Assembly (NCBI RefSeq): GCF_006149005.1
Contig: NZ_VBSL01000010.1
Coordinates: 145,042 to 209,041, forward strand
Direction of reading: 5' to 3'
From: Larkinella sp. C7
GTDB taxonomy: Bacteria > Bacteroidota > Bacteroidia > Cytophagales > Spirosomataceae
DNA length: 64,000 nt
The notes below the pieces were generated by a model. The model did not search any database. It saw nothing but the letters and a program-made list of their open reading frames with translations, and was not told where the DNA came from. This document shows, in pieces, positions 26,708-35,011 of the stretch. The number at the start of each line of letters is the position of its first letter. Position 1 is the stretch's first letter. The position numbers and the translations under genes are program-made.

Positions 26708-28051
26708 TTAGATCGGTGGTTCCCAGCCTTTTTCGTACTCCCGGCTCCAGAGTTTCATGGCTTCCTTGTCGCGGATGTGGCCGTTTTTCGAGTCGATCTC
26801 CAACGCCTTGTTGGTCCGGAAGGAAATGTTGGCCAAATGGCAAAGCAGCGTGCTCTTGGCACCATCGTCGATGGTCGAATTCTGTTTTTCTTTCCCGCGA
26901 ATGGCGTTGAAAAAGTTCACGACGTGCCGGGTCGACATGTCACCGCCACCGCCCAGTGCTGTTCCGGCTTCCGAACCCTTCGATTTGCTGTCTTTCACCA
27001 TCTTGCCCTCGCGGTTGTAAAGCCGGTAGCCGTCGCGGTCGACGTACACACTGCCGTTGCTGCCGTAAATGACGGTGCCCCGGTCGCTGCCGTAGGTTTT
27101 ATACCCATTCCGGCTTTTGCCGTCCCACTTGATGATCTTATTGCCTGGAAACCGGAAGGTGGCATCCATCGTGTCGTACATCGTCCAGCCGTCGTCCAGA
27201 AAATGCCGTTTGGCGGCTTCAACCGCTACGTGTTCCGGAAATTCTACCTGCAACGCCCAGCGGGCTACGTCCAGTTCGTGCGTCGCGTTGTTGCCGCTTT
27301 CGGCGGTTCCGTAGTGCCAGCCATACCAGTGCCAGTTGTAATCCCAGGTGTCGTGCGTATACGGCCGGCGCGGGGCCGGGCCCTGAAACAGATCCCAGTC
27401 CAGCCCGGTCGGAACGGGGGCCGCCTTCGGCAGCGGTACTTCGCCCCGGTTGGCGGTATAAAACGCAACGGCTTTGAAAGGGGTACCGATGGCGCCGTTG
27501 TGAATCTGGCTGATCACGTCGATCGACTCCAGCGCCGAGCGTTGCTGGTTGCCCATTTGAATGATCTTGCCGTATTTTTTCTGGATTTCGACCAGAATTT
27601 CACCTTCCCGGGGGTTTTGGCTACACGGTTTTTCGACGTACACGTGTTTGCCCGCCAGAACAGCCAGCCAGGTACCCGGTGCGTGCCAGTGGTCGGGCGT
27701 CGCGTTGATGAGCACGTCCACATTTTTGTCGGCAATCACCTTCCGGATGTCGTTTTCCAGCTTCGGTTTGTAGTCGATAAACTTCGAAAATTTCTGAAGC
27801 CCCGCTTCCCGCTGTTTTTGCATGACGTCACACAAATACACCAGTTCGACATTGCTGTCTTTTTTCGAAATAGGCTCGTAATAGGCCCCCAGCCGCCGAC
27901 CCAGCCCGGCAATGGCGACGTTCAGCCGCTCATTGGCCCCGATCACTTTGGCGTAACTTTTGGCCGACAGACCCGTCGCCATTCCGCCAAAGGTGATTCC
28001 GGCGGTGCTTAACGCGGCTTTTTTGATAAAATCTCTTCTGGAGTTCTCCAT
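26708..28051 (-). CDS. Tat-exported Gfo/Idh/MocA-family oxidoreductase
   Basis: This 447-residue protein has a twin-arginine signal (SRRDFIKKAALSTAGITF), so it is exported folded with its NAD(P) cofactor. The Rossmann start is LNVAIAGLGRRLGAYYEPI, and the family EKP motif is in VEKPCSQNPREGE. The rest matches the C-terminal Gfo/Idh/MocA domain common in Bacteroidota, whose members act on sugars and glycosides. The substrate is unknown. It converges with the YdeI gene (8 bases between stops). The gap 28052-28241 contains nothing recognised. Confidence 0.9.
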   Translation of the reverse strand: MENSRRDFIKKAALSTAGITFGGMATGLSAKSYAKVIGANERLNVAIAGLGRRLGAYYEPISKKDSNVELVYLCDVMQKQREAGLQKFSKFIDYKPKLENDIRKVIADKNVDVLINATPDHWHAPGTWLAVLAGKHVYVEKPCSQNPREGEILVEIQKKYGKIIQMGNQQRSALESIDVISQIHNGAIGTPFKAVAFYTANRGEVPLPKAAPVPTGLDWDLFQGPAPRRPYTHDTWDYNWHWYGWHYGTAESGNNATHELDVARWALQVEFPEHVAVEAAKRHFLDDGWTMYDTMDATFRFPGNKIIKWDGKSRNGYKTYGSDRGTVIYGSNGSVYVDRDGYRLYNREGKMVKDSKSKGSEAGTALGGGGDMSTRHVVNFFNAIRGKEKQNSTIDDGAKSTLLCHLANISFRTNKALEIDSKNGHIRDKEAMKLWSREYEKGWEPPI

Positions 28052-28241
28052 TGAAAACAGATTGCTTAAGATTGATGGATGCTGATACGTTGGCCAAAAC
28101 CGTTGAAAACTCCAGCTATCCAGTACAGTATAAAGAAGCCAACTGGTAAAGAAAAATACTGTCTTTGCTAGTGGTTTTCACCATTCGGCTTACGCTTTTA
28201 TCGACTTTAAGACCCGGACAAAATGGAAAGCTGGCAGGACA

Positions 28242-28709
28242 TCACCCATTCCGCAACCGGGGATCGATCACCAGATCCGATTCTGCAATGATTCGAATGT
28301 CGGCAAACTGGGGATGACTGACGTGCAGGAGGTAGTTGATTCCGGCTGGTAATACCGACGAAGGAACTCCCAAAGCCAGCGTATCCGGTTTTGTCAGCCA
28401 ATCCTGAAGGAGGTATTGGCTTCTGGCATAGGTGTTTTCGTTCCAATACGGCAGCAACTCCTCCGGCTTCACCATGCGCTGGCTATTTTCAGGAATTTCC
28501 AGTGTGAAGAGACGATAGGTCGGCAAGTGTTCGTAAGGTACCTGCGGCATATGAACCAGGATTTCGACCAGAGCCAGCGCAGGATGCTCGGCGGTGTAGA
28601 GGATACCGACACCGGGTGGATTCCAGCGACCGCCGTTCAGCCGGGTTCCTGCCACATCCAAAGGCCGGTCGGCGTATTTCTGGCGGACAACGCGATACAC
28701 CAACGCCAT
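28242..28709 (-). CDS. RES-domain toxin
   Basis: The 155-residue protein is a RES-domain toxin of a type II toxin-antitoxin pair. The conserved arginine, glutamate and serine positions are visible as RLNGGRWNPPG, YTAEHPALALVEILVH and the later ALGVPSSVLP. Characterised RES toxins degrade NAD+. Its start lies two bases after the antitoxin stop, so the genes are one operon with antitoxin first. Confidence 0.88.
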   Translation of the reverse strand: MALVYRVVRQKYADRPLDVAGTRLNGGRWNPPGVGILYTAEHPALALVEILVHMPQVPYEHLPTYRLFTLEIPENSQRMVKPEELLPYWNENTYARSQYLLQDWLTKPDTLALGVPSSVLPAGINYLLHVSHPQFADIRIIAESDLVIDPRLRNG

Positions 28710-28711
28710 AC

Positions 28712-29164
28712 CTATCCGAAAATACCGTGATCGATCCGACCCAACACCCGATCAACCAGCGTATAGCCCGTAACCGTATCCAGGGTTTGCAGCGGAGTCT
28801 GGTTGTCCAGTTCCCGTAATGGCGTACGAAGCCAACCCAAAACCGTTGCCGTCCGCTGATCGAACGTATCCAGCGCATGGTACAGCAGATTTTCGAGTAG
28901 CAGCAACCGCTCGGAAGCGTCCTGACTGATCCGCTGGTCGGTTTTCTGACGATGCAGGTAACTGGCGGATAAACCCAAAGCCGCAGCAACCTCTTTGTCG
29001 GTCAGGCCAACAAGTTGAGCCACCCGATCGGCTTCCGACCGCAGCACCCCCTGCCGACTGCGCGCAATAATCTCCTGCTCGGTAAACGAACGCGATGGAA
29101 CGAGTTGATTCCGAAAAGAACCCGGAGTGGAAGCGACGGTAGCCATACGAGTGAACTTTTTCAC
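28712..29164 (-). CDS. Xre/ParS-type antitoxin of the RES pair
   Basis: Up to 150 residues. The middle part is a helix-turn-helix Xre-like region (GLTDKEVAAALGLSASYLHR), followed by the C-terminal ParS/MbcA toxin-binding domain (ALDTFDQRTATVLGWLRTPL ending VLGRIDHGIFG). It should neutralise the RES protein and repress its own operon. The longest start is a GTG at 29164. A palindromic operator overlaps that GTG, so the ATG at 29146 (144 residues) may be the real start. Confidence 0.87.
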   Translation of the reverse strand: MKKFTRMATVASTPGSFRNQLVPSRSFTEQEIIARSRQGVLRSEADRVAQLVGLTDKEVAAALGLSASYLHRQKTDQRISQDASERLLLLENLLYHALDTFDQRTATVLGWLRTPLRELDNQTPLQTLDTVTGYTLVDRVLGRIDHGIFG

Positions 29165-29187
29165 TAAGATAAGTATACAAGTTCACT
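29149..29187 (-). promoter_or_regulatory. Probable autoregulatory operator of the Xre/RES operon
   Basis: On the minus strand AGTGAA-AAAG-TTCACT is a perfect inverted repeat, and a further GTGAACTT half-site lies about 20 bases upstream (29186-29179), with GTATAC between. The cluster overlaps the GTG start and the presumed promoter, as expected for an antitoxin-binding site. Confidence 0.5.
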
Positions 29188-29354
29188 TTGACAATTTTTC
29201 CATTTTTAATCCCTCACCACTCACCCCATCTCCCCTGAATCAAATTCAAAAAACCGTGTAACAAAATCGAAAAGTTATTTCTAAAAATAATCACAAATAC
29301 CTGCAAATCAACACATTAACAGTAGTACTTAATTTGAAATAATTAGAACAATTC

Positions 29355-29389
29355 CCGAAAGTCCGCTCCGGTGGCTTTCGGTAGCTTTG
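29355..29389 (+). promoter_or_regulatory. Candidate promoter and operator of the fructan operon
   Basis: TAGCTTTG at 29382-29389 matches the TAnnTTTG -7 box and lies 40 bases before the first gene. It is directly preceded by an imperfect inverted repeat, CCGAAAGTCC (29355-29364) and TGGCTTTCGG (29372-29381). No good -33 TTTG is present, which would fit a promoter needing an activator. Confidence 0.4.
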
Positions 29390-29429
29390 GTTCATGATCG
29401 GCATTTAACCGGGATTTACCCTGTCAGAC

Positions 29430-30755
29430 ATGAGTCAAAAACAACGCATCTTCTTTTGGTCCATCACAGCCGCACTGGGCGGTTTTCTGTTCGGATTCGA
29501 CACCGCCGTTATTTCGGGCGTCGAACAATCGCTGCAATCGTTATGGGGCCTGAGCGTATGGGAACACGGCCTGACGGTTTCGATGGCCCTGATCGGAACC
29601 GTCATTGGTGCGATGTCGGGCGGGATTCCCGCCGACCGGTTGGGCCGTAAAAAGACCCTGTTCTGGATCGCCGTTCTGTATCTGGTTTCGTCCATCGGAA
29701 CGGCCCTGGCGCCCGAGTGGAATCTCTTTCTGGTGTTCCGGTTTCTGGGCGGTCTGGGGGTCGGCGCGTCATCGGTGGCGGCACCGATGTACATCACCGA
29801 AATCTCCCCGGCCAAATCCCGTGGACGGCTGGTCGCACTGTTTCAGTTCAATGTCGTGCTGGGCATTCTGATTGCCTACCTCTCCAACTACCTGCTGGCG
29901 GGGATGGGGGCCGAATCGTGGCGGTGGATGCTCGGTGTTCAGGCGTTGCCCTCGCTGATTTTCCTGATGGCGGTTCTCAATATTCCGGAAAGTCCGCGCT
30001 GGCTTTTGCTCAAGAAAGGCCGGGTGGAAGAAGCCCGCGACGTGCTGATCATGATCGATCCGGCAACGGCGGGGCAAACGCTGCTGGCGCTGGAACTGAG
30101 TGCCGCCCAGACCCAAACGAAAGCCCGGCTGTTTTCGTCAACCTACAAAACGCCGATCACGCTGGCGGTTTTGTTTGCGGTTTTCAATCAGGTTTCGGGC
30201 ATCAACGCCATCATTTATTACGCCCCCCGGATTTTCGAAATGACGGGTCTCGGCAAGAGTTCAGCCCTGCTGTCGTCTGCCGGTATTGGCTTGATCAACC
30301 TCATTTTCACGCTGATTTCCCTGAACCTGATCGACCGGTTTGGCCGCCGGACGCTGATGAAAATTGGCTCGGTCGGTCTCATCCTGACACTGGGACTGGT
30401 CGCGCGCGCTTTCTACGTACAGGATTTCAGCGGCATGACAGTGCCGTTTCTGCTCTTTGGTTACATCGCTTTCTTCGGCTTTTCGCAGGGCGCGGTGATC
30501 TGGGTATTTATTTCCGAAATCTTCCCGAACGAAGTCCGCGCCAGCGGGCAGGCCCTGGGTAGCTTCACGCACTGGCTGATGGCCGCCATCATCACCTTCA
30601 CGTTCCCGTATCTGGCCGAAAAACTCGGCGGAGGAAACACCTTCCTCTTTTTCACTGCCATGATGGTGCTGCAACTGCTTTTTGTCGTGCGGCTGATGCC
30701 CGAAACCAAAGGCACCAGCCTGGAGCAAATCGAAAAGACTTTCGTCGTCCATTAA
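29430..30755 (+). CDS. Sugar porter (MFS) symporter, probably for fructose
   Basis: The 441-residue inner-membrane protein belongs to the MFS sugar porter family. It has twelve hydrophobic segments and the family marks GFDTAVISG near the N-terminus, DRLGRKK in the loop after helix 2, PESPRWL before the central loop and DRFGRR in the second half. It probably imports the monosaccharide released from fructan by proton symport, inferred from the adjacent fructokinase and GH32 genes. It is the first gene of the operon, 42 bases before the kinase. Confidence 0.9.
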   Translation: MSQKQRIFFWSITAALGGFLFGFDTAVISGVEQSLQSLWGLSVWEHGLTVSMALIGTVIGAMSGGIPADRLGRKKTLFWIAVLYLVSSIGTALAPEWNLFLVFRFLGGLGVGASSVAAPMYITEISPAKSRGRLVALFQFNVVLGILIAYLSNYLLAGMGAESWRWMLGVQALPSLIFLMAVLNIPESPRWLLLKKGRVEEARDVLIMIDPATAGQTLLALELSAAQTQTKARLFSSTYKTPITLAVLFAVFNQVSGINAIIYYAPRIFEMTGLGKSSALLSSAGIGLINLIFTLISLNLIDRFGRRTLMKIGSVGLILTLGLVARAFYVQDFSGMTVPFLLFGYIAFFGFSQGAVIWVFISEIFPNEVRASGQALGSFTHWLMAAIITFTFPYLAEKLGGGNTFLFFTAMMVLQLLFVVRLMPETKGTSLEQIEKTFVVH

Positions 30756-30797
30756 CAGCACCCGAATCACTCCCTCACCTTATTACGCTCTATTCCA

Positions 30798-31691
30798 ATG
30801 ACACCTCTCATTACCTGCTTCGGCGAAATTCTCTGGGATGTATTGCCCACCAGTAAACAGGCCGGTGGAGCGCCGATGAACGTCGCCGTCCACCTCCGCA
30901 ATTTCGGCCTGAATGCTCAACTCATCAGCCGGGTGGGGAACGACGAACTGGGACACGAATTGCTGGAATTCGTCGCGCAGAAAGGCCTGCCGCTCGACCG
31001 CATCCAGACCGGGCAGTCGCACCTGACGGGTGTTGCCAAAGCCAACATCTCCGACTGCAACGAGGTGACCTACAAAATTGTCCAGCCCGTGGCCTGGGAC
31101 TACATTCAACTGGAGCCGGGGCTGCTCAAAACCGTGCAGCAAAGCGCGTTTTTCATTTACGGCAGTCTGGCCGCCCGCAGTCCGCAAACCCACGAAACGC
31201 TGCTGGCTCTGCTGGCGGTGGCACCCCGCAAAGTCTTCGACGTCAACCTTCGCGCTCCCCATTACGAACCGGCAACCGTTCTGGAACTGCTGCAACAGGC
31301 CGACATCGCCAAACTGAACGAACACGAACTGAGCGAAATTACCGGCTGGTTCGGCGGACCGACTGACGCCAAATCGGCGATGTATGGACTTCGGGAGCGG
31401 TTTAACCTCGAAAAACTGTGCGTAACGCTCGGCGAAAAAGGAGCCTTTCTGCTGGACGAAACCGGCTTTGTCCACCAACCCGGTTTTCCGGTCGAGGTGG
31501 AAGATACCATCGGCAGTGGCGACGCTTTTCTGGCGGCTTTTCTCTACAAAACGCTGCAGGGCGAAACCGCCCAAACCACCCTCGAATTTGCCTGTGCGAC
31601 CGGTGCGTACGTCGCCACCCAACGGGGTGCCACGCCCCCGGTTTCGGAAGAAATACTGGTCAAAAATGCCTTCTGGAAAGAACTGATCTAA
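30798..31691 (+). CDS. PfkB-family carbohydrate kinase, probable fructokinase
   Basis: The 297-residue cytosolic enzyme has the PfkB/ribokinase fold. The N-terminus reads ITCFGEILWDVLPTSKQAGG, with substrate contacts in GGAPMNVAVHL. The catalytic aspartate and anion hole are in DTIGSGDAFLAAFL. Phosphorylation of fructose is inferred from its similarity to Bacteroidota fructokinases and its place between a sugar symporter and a susCD-GH32 set. It is co-transcribed with its neighbours; about 49 bases separate it from susC. Confidence 0.88.
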   Translation: MTPLITCFGEILWDVLPTSKQAGGAPMNVAVHLRNFGLNAQLISRVGNDELGHELLEFVAQKGLPLDRIQTGQSHLTGVAKANISDCNEVTYKIVQPVAWDYIQLEPGLLKTVQQSAFFIYGSLAARSPQTHETLLALLAVAPRKVFDVNLRAPHYEPATVLELLQQADIAKLNEHELSEITGWFGGPTDAKSAMYGLRERFNLEKLCVTLGEKGAFLLDETGFVHQPGFPVEVEDTIGSGDAFLAAFLYKTLQGETAQTTLEFACATGAYVATQRGATPPVSEEILVKNAFWKELI

Positions 31692-31740
31692 CGCTGTATT
31701 CCCTACCATCCTGATTCCTATGATTTTAAAACGTACTCCC

Positions 31741-34700
31741 ATGAACTTAAGAAAATCGCTTTTTATCCTGACGGCCCTGTTGCTGATCGGACCGTTGGCC
31801 TGGTCCCAGCGCAAGCTCTCGGGCTCCGTCCTGGATGCCAAAAATAACGAGCCGCTGGTGGGTGCCAGCATCGTCGTTCCCGGAACGACAACCGGTACTT
31901 CGGCGGATGCGGAAGGCAAATTTTCGCTCACAATCCCGGAAAGTTCGACCTCCATTCAGGTGTCTTTCATCGGCTATCTGGCCCAGGAAGTGCCGGTCAA
32001 AGGACTTGCTACCGTGACGGTTTCGCTGGTGTCCGGCGGGCAACTCGACGAAGTGGTCGTGCTGGGCTATACCACCGCCCGAAAAGAAGATCTGACCGGG
32101 GCCATCGCCGTTATCGAGGTAGCGGCCACCAAAAACACCAGTTCCGGGAATCCCATGCAGGCTTTGCAGGGCCGCGTGCCGGGTCTGTACATTGAAAAAT
32201 CAGGAACGCCCTCGGGCGACGCCAGCCGGATTCTGATTCGCGGAGCCAATACACTGGGAAACAACGACCCGCTGTACATCATCGACGGGATGCCCACCAA
32301 GCGGTCGCAGGTGTTCCAGAGCCTCAACCCCACGGCCATTCAGTCGATTCAGGTGCTGAAAGATGCGTCATCGGCGTCCATCTATGGGTCGCGGGCATCG
32401 AACGGCGTCATCATTGTGACGACCAAAAACGGAGCCAATTCCGACGGCAAGCTGAACGTTCAGTTCAATTCCAGCATCTCGGCGCAAACCGAAAAACCGC
32501 AACGGTTCAAGATGCTGAACGCCGTGGATCGCGGGCGGGCGCTCTGGCAGGCGTCGGTCAACGACGGCGTCGATCCGGCTTCCGGCTACGGCGATATCTA
32601 CGGTTTCGACTGGAACAAAAACTTCCAGAATCCGGTCCTGAACAGCGTAACCGTCAAACCGTTCGTGGGGGGTGACCAGAATGTCCCGGCGGGTGATACA
32701 GACTGGCAAAAAGAGATGTACAAAACGGGTTATGTCACCAACAACGACCTGACGATTACGGGCGGAACCAAAACCTCCTCGATTCTGGTCAATGTAAGCT
32801 ATCTGAATAATTCGGGGATGCTGCGTTACACGGGGTATGACCGGCTGACGGGCCGCATCAACGGGCTGACCAGTAAATTCGACGGCCGGTTCAAATTCGG
32901 GGTGAATCTGCAAATGACCAGTTCCCGCGAAACACCCATTGCAACCGATCTCGGCGGGGCACCAACCCCCGGTCTGGCCGTGACGCTGGCTCCGACAATC
33001 CCGGTGTATACCAAAACCGGTGACTATGCCGGACCCATCGGCTCGGGCTACTCCGACCGGAACAACCCGTTGTTCATGCAGTATATCAACCGCTGGGATA
33101 AGATCAACCGGACGTTTGTGTTTGGCAACGTATTCACCGAAATCGAACCCCTCGCCGGTCTGGTTTTCCGGTCGTCACTGGGGATGGACAATGCGGGGTA
33201 TTCCAACAAAAACATCGAGCAATCGTTCCAGAACGGTTTTATCGCCCGCTCGCTCAACAGCCTCACACTCAACACCAACAAGTTTCTGAGTCTGACCTGG
33301 ACCAATACCCTGCGGTACAATTTCGCGCTCGGCGACCATAATTTCAAACTGCTGGCCGGGGTTGAAGCCATCCGGGATAATCTGAACGACGTGACGTCGT
33401 ACCGGGAAAACTTCGCCGTTCAATCGGAAGAGTTCTTTGTGCTGAGTGCCGCGTCGGGCAACGCCAGCAGCAACGGGACGTCGACGGGCAGCCGCCTGCT
33501 CTCGCAATTCGCCCGGATCGACTACGGTTTTTCGGATCGCTACCTGGCGGCTGTGACCCTGCGCCGGGACGGTTCTTCGCGCTTTGGTGCCGACAACCGC
33601 TACGGTTTTTTCCCGTCGGCATCGGTGGGCTGGCGGATCGACAAGGAAGCGTTCATGAGCAACGTCCGGGCCATCAGCAACCTGAAACTGCGGGCGGGTG
33701 TGGGTCGGATTGGCAACCAGGACATCGGGGATCTGGCCCGGTTTGGGTTGTTCGAACCCCGCTACGGAACCCTGGCGTCGCAGGTGCCGAATGGTCACAA
33801 CGGTTTTTTTGATCAATACTGGAACGTGGGAACGGCCTACGATCTGAACGGGGCCGGTGCGGGAACCCTGCCGTCGGGTTTTGTGCAAACGCAGGGTGAA
33901 AATACGGCCCTCAAGTGGGAAACTACCAACGAACTGAACGTCGGGCTGGATTTTGCCTTCCTGAACGGAAGTCTGGCAGGATCGTTTGACTACTTCACCC
34001 GCGGAACCAAAGACATTCTGATCAAGCCGCCCGTCGCATCGGCGGTGGGCGAAGGACAGTTAAAATTTGTGAACGGCGCTACCAAAACCAACAAGGGCTT
34101 CGAACTTTCGCTGGCCTATTTTGGCAAACCCATCGGCGATTTCACCTACAGCATCTCAACAAATTTTGCCCGGTTCCGCGACAAAATAACGGTTTTACCG
34201 GAAGAAGTTCGCTCAGCTTTTGCGGGCAATGCGGTTACGACGATCATCGGGCATTCGCAACTGGATCTGTTCGGCTACCGCGCCGACGGTATTTTCCAGA
34301 ATCAGGAAGAAGTGACCAGCCACGCGACGCAGGTGGGAGCCGCTCCGGGCCGAATCCGGTACCGCGATCTCAACGGCGATGATAAAATCGACGCGCTGGA
34401 TCAGGAGTTTTTCGGCACCACGCTGCCCGGTCTGGAATACGGAACGCGCATCGACCTCGGTTACAAAAACTTCGATTTCTCGGTCTTTGGATCGGGTATT
34501 GCGGGCCGGACCGGTTTCGACTCCTACACATTCTACAACAACTTCATCCGCGGACGCGACAACGTCGGGCCGGGGGTTTTCAACGCCTGGAGTCCGCAGA
34601 ATACCGCATCCACCATTCCGTCGCTGACGCTGTCGGATGGCAATAACGAGACGCGCACCTCGGATTATTTCAACGTCAACACCTCGTATTTCAAGATCCG

Positions 34701-34899
34701 GAATGTGCAGGTGGGCTACACCTTTCCCAAAGATGTGATCGGGAAAGTGGGCTTGACGAGCCTGCGCCTGTACGGAATGGTCGAGAACGTGTTCTGGCTG
34801 AAAAGCAAAACCTTCCTGGGTCCCGATCCGGAGCGGGTCGATGTCAACGCCGTCGCCGTACCGCGTACGTTCACTTTTGGTTTAAATGTGTCATTCTAA
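31741..34899 (+). CDS. SusC-like TonB-dependent outer-membrane transporter
   Basis: The 1052-residue protein has a signal peptide (MNLRKSLFILTALLLIG), a carboxypeptidase-like regulatory domain (residues about 25-105, LVGASIVVPGTTTGTSADAE), a TonB plug with the SusC hallmark DASSASIYGSRASNGVIIV, and a 22-strand-type barrel ending in FTFGLNVSF. It should import oligosaccharides with the SusD lipoprotein. I chose 31741 rather than 31720 because the shorter form starts directly with a signal peptide. An inverted repeat separates it from susD. Confidence 0.93.
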   Translation: MNLRKSLFILTALLLIGPLAWSQRKLSGSVLDAKNNEPLVGASIVVPGTTTGTSADAEGKFSLTIPESSTSIQVSFIGYLAQEVPVKGLATVTVSLVSGGQLDEVVVLGYTTARKEDLTGAIAVIEVAATKNTSSGNPMQALQGRVPGLYIEKSGTPSGDASRILIRGANTLGNNDPLYIIDGMPTKRSQVFQSLNPTAIQSIQVLKDASSASIYGSRASNGVIIVTTKNGANSDGKLNVQFNSSISAQTEKPQRFKMLNAVDRGRALWQASVNDGVDPASGYGDIYGFDWNKNFQNPVLNSVTVKPFVGGDQNVPAGDTDWQKEMYKTGYVTNNDLTITGGTKTSSILVNVSYLNNSGMLRYTGYDRLTGRINGLTSKFDGRFKFGVNLQMTSSRETPIATDLGGAPTPGLAVTLAPTIPVYTKTGDYAGPIGSGYSDRNNPLFMQYINRWDKINRTFVFGNVFTEIEPLAGLVFRSSLGMDNAGYSNKNIEQSFQNGFIARSLNSLTLNTNKFLSLTWTNTLRYNFALGDHNFKLLAGVEAIRDNLNDVTSYRENFAVQSEEFFVLSAASGNASSNGTSTGSRLLSQFARIDYGFSDRYLAAVTLRRDGSSRFGADNRYGFFPSASVGWRIDKEAFMSNVRAISNLKLRAGVGRIGNQDIGDLARFGLFEPRYGTLASQVPNGHNGFFDQYWNVGTAYDLNGAGAGTLPSGFVQTQGENTALKWETTNELNVGLDFAFLNGSLAGSFDYFTRGTKDILIKPPVASAVGEGQLKFVNGATKTNKGFELSLAYFGKPIGDFTYSISTNFARFRDKITVLPEEVRSAFAGNAVTTIIGHSQLDLFGYRADGIFQNQEEVTSHATQVGAAPGRIRYRDLNGDDKIDALDQEFFGTTLPGLEYGTRIDLGYKNFDFSVFGSGIAGRTGFDSYTFYNNFIRGRDNVGPGVFNAWSPQNTASTIPSLTLSDGNNETRTSDYFNVNTSYFKIRNVQVGYTFPKDVIGKVGLTSLRLYGMVENVFWLKSKTFLGPDPERVDVNAVAVPRTFTFGLNVSF

Positions 34900-34905
34900 C
34901 GTTTA

Positions 34906-34993
34906 CGGTTTTCGGTATACGGTTACGGTTGGCTGATGCACGAACAAGAACGCGTCAGCCCGCCGAAAACGGTAAACCGAATACCGAAAACCG
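34906..34993. repeat. Word-like inverted repeat between susC and susD
   Basis: The arm 34906-34924 (CGGTTTTCGGTATACGGTT) is the reverse complement of 34975-34993 with one mismatch, and inner GGCTGA/TCAGCC words extend the stem. It resembles the nitrate-operon repeats in style (short words repeated and inverted between co-transcribed genes) but uses different words. Confidence 0.75.
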
Positions 34994-35011
34994 CTCAAAA
35001 GCCTTCAAATC

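Noticed and set aside
26777-28012. 411-codon frame opposite the Gfo/Idh/MocA gene
   Set aside because: Antisense of a well-supported Tat-signal oxidoreductase; no recognisable protein.
28489-29186. Two overlapping minus-strand frames across the RES and Xre genes
   Set aside because: They are other-frame shadows of the toxin-antitoxin pair.
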